This document shows positions 11,305 to 25,174 of a stretch of DNA of 64,000 nt, piece after piece. Both the position numbers and the translations under genes were made by a program. Each line of letters begins with the position of its first letter. Position 1 is the stretch's first letter. The notes under the pieces were generated by a model. The model was not told the origin of the DNA. It searched no databases and was given only the letters and a program-made list of their open reading frames with translations. Source of the DNA: Zeus faber (taxonomy: Eukaryota; Chordata; Actinopteri; Zeiformes; Zeidae); the NCBI GenBank assembly GCA_960531495.1, contig CAUIJY010000068.1:620001-684000 (forward strand), written 5' to 3'.

Positions 11305-14300
11305 TAAATACTGTTATGAACTCATTTGTAATGGGAAAGTACTGTTTGCAAAACAGTTTTTCGCACATCTAACAAGTTTTTCTGAAATTACGAGCAGTTT
11401 CATAAAAACCTGCATGGGTGGCAAACATGGCATTTTCAGGCAATTTAAAGACTGAAAGGATGTTTTGAGTAAAGGTTTCTGTCATGACTGTGTAGGAACT
11501 GCTCAGATAGTGTGAATACTGTTTTGAACTCATTTGTAATTGGGAATGTACTGTTTGTAAAACAGTTTTTGGCACATCTAACAAGTATTTCTGAAATAAT
11601 AAGCATTTTCATGAAACCTGCAGGAATGGCAAACAAGGCATTTTCAGGCCATTTAAAGACTGAAAGGATGTTTTGAGTAAAGGTTTCTGTCATAACTCTG
11701 TAGGAACTGCTCAGATAAAGTAAATACTGTTATGAACTCATTTGTAATGGGAAAGTACTGTTTGCAGAACAGTTTTGGCACATCTAACAATTTTTTTTCT
11801 GAAATTACGAGCATTTTCATAAAAAACTGCATGGATGGCAAACAAGGCATTTTCAGGCAATTTAAAGACTGAAAGGATGTTTTGAGTAAAGATTTCTGTC
11901 ATGACTCTGTAGGAACTGCTCAGATAGTGTAAATACTGTTATGAACTCATTTGTAATGGGAAAGTACTGTTTGCAAAACAGTTTTTGGCACATCTAACAA
12001 GTTTTTCTGAAATTACATGCATTTTCATAAAAACCTGCATGGATGGCAAACAAGGCATTTTCAGGCAATTTAAAGACTGAAAGTATGTTTTGAGTAAAGG
12101 TTTCTGTCATGACTCTCTAGGACCTGCTCAGATAGTGTAAATACTGTTATGAACTGATTTGTAATGGGAAAGTACTGGTTGCAAAAGAGTTTTTGGCACA
12201 TCTAACAAGTTTTTCTGAAATTACGAGCAGTTTCATAAAAACCTGCATGGGTGGCAAACATGGCATTTTCAGGCAATTTAAAGACTGAAAGGATGTTTTG
12301 AGTAAAGGTTTCTGTCATAACTCTGTAGGAACTGCTCAGTAGTGTAAATACTGTTATGAACTCATTTGTAATGGGAAAGTACTGTTTGCAGAACAGTTTT
12401 TGGCACATCTTACACATTTTTTCTGAAATTACGAGCATTTTCATAAAAACCTGCATGGATGGCAAACAAGGCATTTTCAGGCAATTTAAAGACTGAGAGG
12501 ATGTTTTGAGTAAAGGTTTCTGTCATGACTCTGTAGGAACTGCTCAGATAGTGTGAATACTGTTTTGAACTCATTTGTAATCGGGAATGTACTGTTTGTA
12601 AAACAGTTTTTGGCACATCTAACAAGTATTTCTGAAATAATAAGCATTTTCATGAAACCTGCATGGATGGCAAACAAGGCATTTTCAGGCCATTTAAAGA
12701 CTGAAAGGATGTTTTGAGTAAAGATTTCTGTCATGACTCAGTAGGAACTGCTCAGATAGTGTAAATACTGTTATGAACTCATTTGTAATGGGAAAGTACT
12801 GTTTGCAAAATAGTTTTTGGCACATCTAACAAGTTTTTCTGAAATTATGAGCATTTTCATAAAAACCTGCATGGGTGGCCAACATGGCATTTTCAGGCAA
12901 TTTAAAGACTGAAAGGATGTTTTGAGTAAAGATTTCTGTCATGACTCTGTAGGAACTGCTCAGATAGTGTAAATACTGTTATGAACTGATTTGTAATGGG
13001 AAAGTACTGGTTGCAAAAGAGTTTTTGGCACATCTAACAAGTTTTTCTGAAATTACGAGCAGTTTCATAAAAACCTGCATGGGTGGCAAACATGGCATTT
13101 TCAGGCAATTTAAAGACTGAAAGGATGTTTTGAGTAAAGGTTTCTGTCATAACTCTGTAGGAACTGCTCAGATAGTGTAAATACTGTTATGAACTCATTT
13201 GTAATGGGAAAGTACTGTTTGCAGAACAGTTTTTGGCACATCTAACAAGTTTTTCTGAAATTACGAGCAGTTTCATAAAAACCTGCATGGGTGGCAAACA
13301 TGGCATTTTCAGGCAATTGAAAGACTGAAAGGATGTTTTGAGTAAAGGTTTCTGTCCTAACTCTGTAGGAACTGCTCAGATAGTGTAAATACTGTTATGA
13401 ACTCATTTGTAATGGGAAAGTACTGTTTGCAGAACAGTTTTTGGCACATCTTACACATTTTTTCTGAAATTACGAGCATTTTCATAAAAACCTGCATGGA
13501 TGGCAAACAAGGCATTTTCAGGCAATTTAAAGACTGAAAGGATGTTTTGAGTAAAGGTTTCTGTCATGACTCTGTAGGAACTGCTCAGATAGTGTGAATA
13601 CTGTTTTGAACTCATTTGTAATTGGGAATGTACTGTTTGTAAAACAGTTTTTGGCACATCTAACAAGTATTTCTGAAATAATAAGCATTTTCATGAAACC
13701 TGCATGGATGGCAAACAAGGCATTTTCAGGCCATTTAAAGACTGAAAGGATGTTTTGAGTAAAGATTTCTGTCATGACTCAGTAGGAACTGCTCGGATAG
13801 TGTAAATACTGTTATGAACTCATTTGTAATGGGAAAGTACTGTTTGCAAAAGAGTTTTTGGCACATCTAACAAGTTTTTCTGAAATTACAAGCACTTTCA
13901 TAAAAACCTGCATGGATGGCAAACAAGGCATTTTTAGGCAATTTAAAGACTGAAAGTATGTTTTGAGTAAAGGTTTCTGTTATAAATCTGTAGGAACTGC
14001 TCAGATAGTGTAAATACTGTTATGAACTCATTTGTAATGGGAGAGTACTGTTTGCAGAACAGTTTTTGGCACATCTAACAATTTTTTTCTGAAATTACGA
14101 GCATTTTCATAAAAAACTGCATGGATGGCAAACAAGACATTTTCAGGAAATTTAAAGACTGAAAGGCTGTTTTGAGTAAAGGTTTCTGTCATGACTCGCT
14201 AGGACCTGCTCAGATAGTGTAAATACTGTAATGAACTGATTTGTAATGGGAAAGTACTGTTTGCAAAACAGTTTTTGGCACATCTAACAAGTTTTTCTGA

Positions 14301-17135
14301 AATTACGTGCAGTTTCATAAAAACCTGCATGGATGGCAAACATGGCATTTTCAGGAAATTTAAAGACCGAAAGAATGTTTTGAGTAAAGGTTTCTGTCAT
14401 GACTCTGTAGGAACTGCTCAGATAGTGTAAATACTGTTATGAACTCATTTGTTATGGGAAAGTACTGTTTGCAAAAGAGTTTTTGGCACATCTAACAAGT
14501 TTTTCTGAAATTACAAGCAGTTTCATAAAAACCTGCATGGGGGGCAAACATGGCATTTTCAGGCAATTTAAAGACTGAAAGGATGTTTTGAGTAAAGGTT
14601 TCTGTCATGACTCTGTAGGAACTGCTCAGATAGTGTAAATACTGTTATGAACTCATTTGTAATGGGAAAGTACTGTTTGCAGAACAGTTTTTGGCACATC
14701 TAACATTTTTTTTCTGAAATTACGAGCATTTTCATAAAAACCTGCATGGATGGCAAACAAGGCATTTTCAGGCAATTTAAAGACTGAAAGGATGTTTTGA
14801 GTAAAGGTTTCTGTCATGACTCTGTAGGAACTGCTCAGATAGTGTGAATACTGTTTTGAACTCATTTGTAATTGGGAATGTACTCTTTGTAAAACAGTTT
14901 TTGGCACATCTAACAAGTATTTCTGAAATAATAAGCATTTTCATGAAACCTGCATGGATGGCAAACAAGGCATTTTCAGGCCATTTAAAGACTGAAAGGA
15001 TGTTTTGAGTAAAGATTTCTGTCATGACTCAGTAGGAACTGCTCAGATAGTGTAAATACTGTTATGAACTCATTTGTAATGGGAAAGTACTGTTTGCAAA
15101 AGAGTTTTTGGCACATCTAACAAGTTTTTCTGAAATTACAAGCACTTTCATAAAAACCTGCATGGATGGCAAACAAGGCATTTTCAGGCAATTTGAAGAC
15201 TGAAAGGATGTTTTGAGTAAAGATTTCTGTCATGACTCTGTAGGAACTGCTCAGAAAGTGTAAATACTGTTATGAACTCATTTGTAATGGGAAAGTACTG
15301 TTTGCAAAACAGTTTTTGGCACATCTAACAAGTTTTTCTGAAATTACGAGCAGTTTCATAAAAACCTGCATGGGTGGCAAACAAGGCATTTTCAGGCAAT
15401 TTAAAGACTGAAAGGATGTTTTGAGTAAAGGTTTCTGTCATGACTCTCTAGGACCTGCTCAGATAGTGTAAATACTGTTATGAACTGATTTGTAATGGGA
15501 AAGTACTGTTTGCAAAAGAGTTTTTGGCACATCTAACAAGTTTTTCTGAAATTACGAGCAGTTTCATAAAAACCTGCATGGGTGGCAAACAAGGCATTTT
15601 CAGGCAATTTAAAGACTGAAAGGACTTTTTGAGTAAAGGTTTCTGTCATAACTCTGTAGGAACTGCTCAGATAGTGTTAATACTGTTATGAACTCATTTG
15701 TAATGGGAAAGTACTGTTTGCAGAACAGTTTTTGGCACATCTAACACATTTTTTCCTGAAATTACGAGCATTTTCATAAATACCTGCATGGATGGCAAAC
15801 AATGCATTTTCAGGCAATTTAAAGACTGAAAGGATGTTTTGAGTAAAGGTTTCTGTCATGACTGTGTAGGAACTGCTCAGATAGTGTGAATACTGTTTTG
15901 AACTCATTTGTAATTGGGAATGTACTCTTTGTAAAACAGTTTTTGGCACATCTAACAAGTATTTCTGAAATAATAAGCATTTTCATGAAACCTGCATGGA
16001 TGGCAAACAAGGCATTTTCAGGCCATTTAAAGACTGAAAGGATGTTTTGAGTAAAGATTTCTGTCATGACTCTGTAGGAACTGCTCAGATAGTGTAAATA
16101 CTGTTATGAACTCATTTGTAATGGGAAAGTACTGTTTGCAAAACAGTTTTTCGCACATCTAACAAGTTTTTCTGAAATTACGAGCAGTTTCATAAAAACC
16201 TGCATGGGTGGCAAACATGGCATTTTCAGGCAATTTAAAGACTGAAAGGATGTTTTGAGTAAAGGTTTCTGTCATGACTCTCTAGGACCTGCTCAGATAG
16301 TGTAAATACTGTTATGAACTGATTTGTAATGGGAAAGTACTGGTTGCAAAAGAGTTTTTGGCACATCTAACAAGTTTTTCTGAAATTACGAGCAGTTTCA
16401 TAAAAACCTGCATGGGTGGCAAACATGGCATTTTCAGGCAATTTAAAGACTGAAAGGATGTTTTGAGTAAAGGTTTCTGTCATAACTCTGTAGGAACTGC
16501 TCAGATAGTGTAAATACTGTTATGAACTCATTTGTAATGGGAAAGTACTGTTTGCAGAACAGTTTTTGGCACATCTTACACATTTTTTCTGAAATTACGA
16601 GCATTTTCATAAAAACCTGCATGGATGGCAAACAAGGCATTTTCAGGCAATTTAAAGACTGAAAGGATGTTTTGAGTAAAGGTTTCTGTCATGACTCTGT
16701 AGGAACTGCTCAGATAGTGTGAATACTGTTTTGAACTCATTTGTAATTGGGAATGTACTGTTTGTAAAACAGTTTTTGGCACATCTAACAAGTATTTCTG
16801 AAATAATAAGCATTTTCATGAAACCTGCATGGATGGCAAACAAGGCATTTTCAGGCCATTTAAAGACTGAAAGGATGTTTTGAGTAAAGATTTCTGTCAT
16901 GACTCAGTAGGAACTGCTCAGATAGTGTAAATACTGTTATGAACTCATTTGTAATGGGAAAGTACTGTTTGCAAAAGAGTTTTTGGCACATCTAACAAGT
17001 TTTTCTGAAATTACAAGCACTTTCATAAAAACCTGCATGGATGGCAAACAAGGCATTTTCAGGCAATTTGAAGACTGAAAGGATGTTTTGAGTAAAGATT
17101 TCTGTCATGACTCTGTAGGAACTGCTCAGAAAGTG
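11305..17135. repeat. 5831-bp tandem duplication, copy 1 (28 monomers)
   Basis: From about 11305 the sequence repeats 5831 bases later. Rare private variants are shared at the same displacement: GCAGGAATGG (11621 and 17452), CTCAGTAGTG with one base missing (12336 and 18167), ACTGAGAGG (12493 and 18324), TAATCGGG (12579 and 18410), TGTCCTAAC (13353 and 19184) and TAATGGGAGAG (about 14036 and 19867). One difference was noticed, AACAAGACAT at 14131 against AACAAGGCAT in copy 2. The duplicated stretch runs straight into copy 2, as expected of a tandem event. Ends are set by eye to within tens of bases. Confidence 0.9.
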
Positions 17136-20100
17136 TAAATACTGTTATGAACTCATTTGTAATGGGAAAGTACTGTTTGCAAAACAGTTTTTCGCACATC
17201 TAACAAGTTTTTCTGAAATTACGAGCAGTTTCATAAAAACCTGCATGGGTGGCAAACATGGCATTTTCAGGCAATTTAAAGACTGAAAGGATGTTTTGAG
17301 TAAAGGTTTCTGTCATGACTGTGTAGGAACTGCTCAGATAGTGTGAATACTGTTTTGAACTCATTTGTAATTGGGAATGTACTGTTTGTAAAACAGTTTT
17401 TGGCACATCTAACAAGTATTTCTGAAATAATAAGCATTTTCATGAAACCTGCAGGAATGGCAAACAAGGCATTTTCAGGCCATTTAAAGACTGAAAGGAT
17501 GTTTTGAGTAAAGGTTTCTGTCATAACTCTGTAGGAACTGCTCAGATAAAGTAAATACTGTTATGAACTCATTTGTAATGGGAAAGTACTGTTTGCAGAA
17601 CAGTTTTGGCACATCTAACAATTTTTTTTCTGAAATTACGAGCATTTTCATAAAAAACTGCATGGATGGCAAACAAGGCATTTTCAGGCAATTTAAAGAC
17701 TGAAAGGATGTTTTGAGTAAAGATTTCTGTCATGACTCTGTAGGAACTGCTCAGATAGTGTAAATACTGTTATGAACTCATTTGTAATGGGAAAGTACTG
17801 TTTGCAAAACAGTTTTTGGCACATCTAACAAGTTTTTCTGAAATTACATGCATTTTCATAAAAACCTGCATGGATGGCAAACAAGGCATTTTCAGGCAAT
17901 TTAAAGACTGAAAGTATGTTTTGAGTAAAGGTTTCTGTCATGACTCTCTAGGACCTGCTCAGATAGTGTAAATACTGTTATGAACTGATTTGTAATGGGA
18001 AAGTACTGGTTGCAAAAGAGTTTTTGGCACATCTAACAAGTTTTTCTGAAATTACGAGCAGTTTCATAAAAACCTGCATGGGTGGCAAACATGGCATTTT
18101 CAGGCAATTTAAAGACTGAAAGGATGTTTTGAGTAAAGGTTTCTGTCATAACTCTGTAGGAACTGCTCAGTAGTGTAAATACTGTTATGAACTCATTTGT
18201 AATGGGAAAGTACTGTTTGCAGAACAGTTTTTGGCACATCTTACACATTTTTTCTGAAATTACGAGCATTTTCATAAAAACCTGCATGGATGGCAAACAA
18301 GGCATTTTCAGGCAATTTAAAGACTGAGAGGATGTTTTGAGTAAAGGTTTCTGTCATGACTCTGTAGGAACTGCTCAGATAGTGTGAATACTGTTTTGAA
18401 CTCATTTGTAATCGGGAATGTACTGTTTGTAAAACAGTTTTTGGCACATCTAACAAGTATTTCTGAAATAATAAGCATTTTCATGAAACCTGCATGGATG
18501 GCAAACAAGGCATTTTCAGGCCATTTAAAGACTGAAAGGATGTTTTGAGTAAAGATTTCTGTCATGACTCAGTAGGAACTGCTCAGATAGTGTAAATACT
18601 GTTATGAACTCATTTGTAATGGGAAAGTACTGTTTGCAAAATAGTTTTTGGCACATCTAACAAGTTTTTCTGAAATTATGAGCATTTTCATAAAAACCTG
18701 CATGGGTGGCCAACATGGCATTTTCAGGCAATTTAAAGACTGAAAGGATGTTTTGAGTAAAGATTTCTGTCATGACTCTGTAGGAACTGCTCAGATAGTG
18801 TAAATACTGTTATGAACTGATTTGTAATGGGAAAGTACTGGTTGCAAAAGAGTTTTTGGCACATCTAACAAGTTTTTCTGAAATTACGAGCAGTTTCATA
18901 AAAACCTGCATGGGTGGCAAACATGGCATTTTCAGGCAATTTAAAGACTGAAAGGATGTTTTGAGTAAAGGTTTCTGTCATAACTCTGTAGGAACTGCTC
19001 AGATAGTGTAAATACTGTTATGAACTCATTTGTAATGGGAAAGTACTGTTTGCAGAACAGTTTTTGGCACATCTAACAAGTTTTTCTGAAATTACGAGCA
19101 GTTTCATAAAAACCTGCATGGGTGGCAAACATGGCATTTTCAGGCAATTGAAAGACTGAAAGGATGTTTTGAGTAAAGGTTTCTGTCCTAACTCTGTAGG
19201 AACTGCTCAGATAGTGTAAATACTGTTATGAACTCATTTGTAATGGGAAAGTACTGTTTGCAGAACAGTTTTTGGCACATCTTACACATTTTTTCTGAAA
19301 TTACGAGCATTTTCATAAAAACCTGCATGGATGGCAAACAAGGCATTTTCAGGCAATTTAAAGACTGAAAGGATGTTTTGAGTAAAGGTTTCTGTCATGA
19401 CTCTGTAGGAACTGCTCAGATAGTGTGAATACTGTTTTGAACTCATTTGTAATTGGGAATGTACTGTTTGTAAAACAGTTTTTGGCACATCTAACAAGTA
19501 TTTCTGAAATAATAAGCATTTTCATGAAACCTGCATGGATGGCAAACAAGGCATTTTCAGGCCATTTAAAGACTGAAAGGATGTTTTGAGTAAAGATTTC
19601 TGTCATGACTCAGTAGGAACTGCTCGGATAGTGTAAATACTGTTATGAACTCATTTGTAATGGGAAAGTACTGTTTGCAAAAGAGTTTTTGGCACATCTA
19701 ACAAGTTTTTCTGAAATTACAAGCACTTTCATAAAAACCTGCATGGATGGCAAACAAGGCATTTTTAGGCAATTTAAAGACTGAAAGTATGTTTTGAGTA
19801 AAGGTTTCTGTTATAAATCTGTAGGAACTGCTCAGATAGTGTAAATACTGTTATGAACTCATTTGTAATGGGAGAGTACTGTTTGCAGAACAGTTTTTGG
19901 CACATCTAACAATTTTTTTCTGAAATTACGAGCATTTTCATAAAAAACTGCATGGATGGCAAACAAGGCATTTTCAGGAAATTTAAAGACTGAAAGGCTG
20001 TTTTGAGTAAAGGTTTCTGTCATGACTCGCTAGGACCTGCTCAGATAGTGTAAATACTGTAATGAACTGATTTGTAATGGGAAAGTACTGTTTGCAAAAC

Positions 20101-22341
20101 AGTTTTTGGCACATCTAACAAGTTTTTCTGAAATTACGTGCAGTTTCATAAAAACCTGCATGGATGGCAAACATGGCATTTTCAGGAAATTTAAAGACCG
20201 AAAGAATGTTTTGAGTAAAGGTTTCTGTCATGACTCTGTAGGAACTGCTCAGATAGTGTAAATACTGTTATGAACTCATTTGTTATGGGAAAGTACTGTT
20301 TGCAAAAGAGTTTTTGGCACATCTAACAAGTTTTTCTGAAATTACAAGCACTTTCATAAAAACCTGCATGGATGGCAAACAAGGCATTTTCAGGCAATTT
20401 GAAGACTGAAAGGATGTTTTGAGTAAAGATTTCTGTCATGACTCTGTAGGAACTGCTCAGAAAGTGTAAATACTGTTATGAACTCATTTGTAATGGGAAA
20501 GTACTGTTTGCAAAACAGTTTTTGGCACATCTAACAAGTTTTTCTGAAATTACGAGCAGTTTCATAAAAACCTGCATGGGTGGCAAACAAGGCATTTTCA
20601 GGCAATTTAAAGACTGAAAGGATGTTTTGAGTAAAGGTTTCTGTCATGACTCTCTAGGACCTGCTCAGATAGTGTAAATACTGTTATGAACTGATTTGTA
20701 ATGGGAAAGTACTGTTTGCAAAAGAGTTTTTGGCACATCTAACAAGTTTTTCTGAAATTACGAGCAGTTTCATAAAAACCTGCATGGGTGGCAAACAAGG
20801 CATTTTCAGGCAATTTAAAGACTGAAAGGACTTTTTGAGTAAAGGTTTCTGTCATAACTCTGTAGGAACTGCTCAGATAGTGTTAATACTGTTATGAACT
20901 CATTTGTAATGGGAAAGTACTGTTTGCAGAACAGTTTTTGGCACATCTAACACATTTTTTCCTGAAATTACGAGCATTTTCATAAATACCTGCATGGATG
21001 GCAAACAATGCATTTTCAGGCAATTTAAAGACTGAAAGGATGTTTTGAGTAAAGGTTTCTGTCATGACTGTGTAGGAACTGCTCAGATAGTGTGAATACT
21101 GTTTTGAACTCATTTGTAATTGGGAATGTACTCTTTGTAAAACAGTTTTTGGCACATCTAACAAGTATTTCTGAAATAATAAGCATTTTCATGAAACCTG
21201 CATGGATGGCAAACAAGGCATTTTCAGGCCATTTAAAGACTGAAAGGATGTTTTGAGTAAAGATTTCTGTCATGACTCTGTAGGAACTGCTCAGATAGTG
21301 TAAATACTGTTATGAACTCATTTGTAATGGGAAAGTACTGTTTGCAAAACAGTTTTTCGCACATCTAACAAGTTTTTCTGAAATTACGAGCAGTTTCATA
21401 AAAACCTGCATGGGTGGCAAACATGGCATTTTCAGGCAATTTAAAGACTGAAAGGATGTTTTGAGTAAAGGTTTCTGTCATGACTCTCTAGGACCTGCTC
21501 AGATAGTGTAAATACTGTTATGAACTGATTTGTAATGGGAAAGTACTGGTTGCAAAAGAGTTTTTGGCACATCTAACAAGTTTTTCTGAAATTACGAGCA
21601 GTTTCATAAAAACCTGCATGGGTGGCAAACATGGCATTTTCAGGCAATTTAAAGACTGAAAGGATGTTTTGAGTAAAGGTTTCTGTCATAACTCTGTAGG
21701 AACTGCTCAGATAGTGTAAATACTGTTATGAACTCATTTGTAATGGGAAAGTACTGTTTGCAGAACAGTTTTTGGCACATCTTACACATTTTTTCTGAAA
21801 TTACGAGCATTTTCATAAAAACCTGCATGGATGGCAAACAAGGCATTTTCAGGCAATTTAAAGACTGAAAGGATGTTTTGAGTAAAGGTTTCTGTCATGA
21901 CTCTGTAGGAACTGCTCAGATAGTGTGAATACTGTTTTGAACTCATTTGTAATTGGGAATGTACTGTTTGTAAAACAGTTTTTGGCACATCTAACAAGTA
22001 TTTCTGAAATAATAAGCATTTTCATGAAACCTGCATGGATGGCAAACAAGGCATTTTCAGGCCATTTAAAGACTGAAAGGATGTTTTGAGTAAAGATTTC
22101 TGTCATGACTCAGTAGGAACTGCTCAGATAGTGTAAATACTGTTATGAACTCATTTGTAATGGGAAAGTACTGTTTGCAAAAGAGTTTTTGGCACATCTA
22201 ACAAGTTTTTCTGAAATTACAAGCACTTTCATAAAAACCTGCATGGATGGCAAACAAGGCATTTTCAGGCAATTTGAAGACTGAAAGGATGTTTTGAGTA
22301 AAGATTTCTGTCATGACTCTGTAGGAACTGCTCAGAAAGTG
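17136..22341. repeat. 5.8-kb tandem duplication, copy 2, three monomers shorter
   Basis: It matches copy 1 at a displacement of 5831 bases until about 20340, then at 5206 bases to about 22397. The 625-base change equals three monomers, and it falls inside the conserved stretch ending CTGAAATTACAAGCA, where the two parental monomers are identical (about 14515 and 15140 in copy 1). Past the junction a rare variant, CACATTTTTTCCTG, is shared at 15750 and 20956. So copy 2 lost, or copy 1 later gained, exactly three units by in-register exchange. Which of the two happened cannot be told from this window alone. Confidence 0.88.
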
Positions 22342-25174
22342 TAAATACTGTTATGAACTCATTTGTAATGGGAAAGTACTGTTTGCAAAACAGTTTTTGG
22401 CACATCTAACAAGTTTTTCTGAAATTACGAGCAGTTTCATAAAAACCTGCATGGGTGGCAAACAAGGCATTTTCAGGCAATTTAAAGACTGAAAGGATGT
22501 TTTGAGTAAAGGTTTCTGTCATGACTCTCTAGGACCTGCTCAGATAGTGTAAATACTGTTATGAACTGATTTGTAATGGGAAAGTACTGTTTGCAAAAGA
22601 GTTTTTGGCACATCTAACAAGTTTTTCTGAAATTACGAGCAGTTTCATAAAAACCTGCATGGGTGGCAAACAAGGCATTTTCAGGCAATTTAAAGACTGA
22701 AAGGACTTTTTGAGTAAAGGTTTCTGTCATAACTCTGTAGGAACTGCTCAGATAGTGTTAATACTGTTATGAACTCATTTGTAATGGGAAAGTACTGTTT
22801 GCAGAACAGTTTTTGGCACATCTAACACATTTTTTTCTGAAATTACGAGCATTTTCATAAATACCTGCATGGATGGCAAACAATGCATTTTCAGGCAATT
22901 TAAAGACTGAAAGGATGTTTTGAGTAAAGGTTTCTGTCATGACTGTGTAGGAACTGCTCAGATAGTGTGAATACTGTTTTGAACTCATTTGTAATTGGGA
23001 ATGTACTCTTTGTAAAACAGTTTTTGGCACATCTAACAAGTATTTCTGAAATAATAAGCATTTTCATGAAACCTGCATGGATGGCAAACAAGGCATTTTC
23101 AGGCCATTTAAAGACTGAAAGGATGTTTTGAGTAAAGATTTCTGTCATGACTCTGTAGGAACTGCTCAGATAGTGTAAATACTGTTATGAACTCATTTGT
23201 AATGGGAAAGTACTGTTTGCAGAACAGTTTTGGCACATCTAACAATTTTTTTTCTGAAATTACGAGCATTTTCATAAAAAACTGCATGGATGGCAAACAA
23301 GGCATTTTCAGGCAATTTAAAGACTGAAAGGATGTTTTGAGTAAAGATTTCTGTCATGACTCTGTAGGAACTGCTCAGATAGTGTAAATACTGTTATGAA
23401 CTCATTTGTAATGGGAAAGTACTGTTTGCAAAACAGTTTTTGGCACATCTAACAAGTTTTTCTGAAATTACAAGCATTTTCATAAAAACCTGCATGGATG
23501 GCAAACAAGGCATTTTCAGGCAATTTAAAGACTGAAAGTATGTTTTGAGTAAAGGTTTCTGTCATGACTCTCTAGGACCTGCTCAGATAGTGTAAATACT
23601 GTTATGAACTGATTTGTAATGGGAAAGTACTGGTTGCAAAAGAGTTTTTGGCACATCTAACAAGTTTTTCTGAGATTACGAGCAGTTTCATAAAAACCTG
23701 CATGGGTGGCAAACATGGCATTTTCAGGCAATTTAAAGACTGAAAGGATGTTTTGAGTAAAGGTTTCTGTCATGACTCTGTAGGACCTGCTCAGATAGTG
23801 TAAATACTGTTATGAACTCATTTGTAATGGGAAAGTACTGTTTGCAGAACAGTTTTTGGCACATCTAACACATTTTTTTCTGAAATTACGAGCATTTTCA
23901 TAAATACCTGCATGGATGGCAAACAATGCATTTTCAGGCAATTTAAAGACTGAAAGGATGTTTTGAGTAAAGGTTTCTGTCATGACTGTGTAGGAACTGC
24001 TCAGATAGTGTGAATACTGTTTTGAACTCATTTGTAATTGGGAATGTACTCTTTGTAAAACAGTTTTTGGCACATCTAACAAGTATTTCTGAAATAATAA
24101 GCATTTTCATGAAACCTGCATGGATGGCAAACAATGCATTTTCAGGCCATTTAAAGACTGAAAGGATGTTTTGAGTAAAGATTTCTGTCATGACTCTGTA
24201 GGAACTGCTCAGATAGTGTAAATACTGTTATGAACTGATTTGTAATGGGAAAGTACTGTTTGCAAAAGAGTTTTTGGCACATCTAACAAGTTTTTCTGAA
24301 ATTATGAGCATTTTCATAAAAACCTGCATGGATGGCAAACAAGGCATTTTCAGGCAATTTAAAGACTGAAAGGATGTTTTGAGTAAAGGTTTCTGCCATA
24401 ACTCTGTAGGAACTGCTCAGATAGTGTAAATACTGTTATGAACTGATTTGTAATGGGAAAGTACTGGTTGCAAAAGAGTTTTTGGCACATCTAACAAGTT
24501 TTTCTGAGATTACGAGCAGTTTCATAAAAACCTGCATGGGTGGCAAACATGGCATTTTCAGGCAATTTAAAGACTGAAAGGATGTTTTGAGTAAAGGTTT
24601 CTGTCATGACTCTGTAGGACCTGCTCAGATAGTGTAAATACTGTTATGAACTCATTTGTAATGGGAAAGTACTGTTTGCAGAACAGTTTTTGGCACATCT
24701 AACACATTTTTTTCTGAAATTACGAGCATTTTCATAAATACCTGCATGGATGGCAAACAATGCATTTTCAGGCAATTTAAAGACTGAAAGGATGTTTTGA
24801 GTAAAGGTTTCTGTCATGACTGTGTAGGAACTGCTCAGATAGTGTGAATACTGTTTTGAACTCATTTGTAATTGGGAATGTACTCTTTGTAAAACAGTTT
24901 TTGGCACATCTAACAAGTATTTCTGAAATAATAAGCATTTTCATGAAACCTGCATGGATGGCAAACAATGCATTTTCAGGCCATTTAAAGACTGAAAGGA
25001 TGTTTTGAGTAAAGATTTCTGTCATGACTCTGTAGGAACTGCTCAGATAGTGTAAATACTGTTATGAACTGATTTGTAATGGGAAAGTACTGTTTGCAAA
25101 AGAGTTTTTGGCACATCTAACAAGTTTTTCTGAAATTACGAGCAGTTTCATAAAAACCTGCGTGGGTGGCAAAC
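22342..25174. repeat. Left-domain monomers with repeated type A blocks
   Basis: About 13-14 monomers with type A units starting near 22915, 23958 and 24792. Two blocks, about 23640-24190 and 24475-25025, match at a displacement of 834 bases (four monomers) and share the rare variant TTTCTGAGATTACGAG (23669 and 24503) and AACAATGCATTTTCAGGCC (24131 and 24965). No gene or other element is visible. Confidence 0.82.

Noticed and set aside
11305-22341. Assembly artefact as the explanation of the near-identical 5.8-kb copies
   Set aside because: Not fully rejected. The 3-monomer difference and at least one base difference make a plain duplicated contig less likely, but only long reads can settle it.
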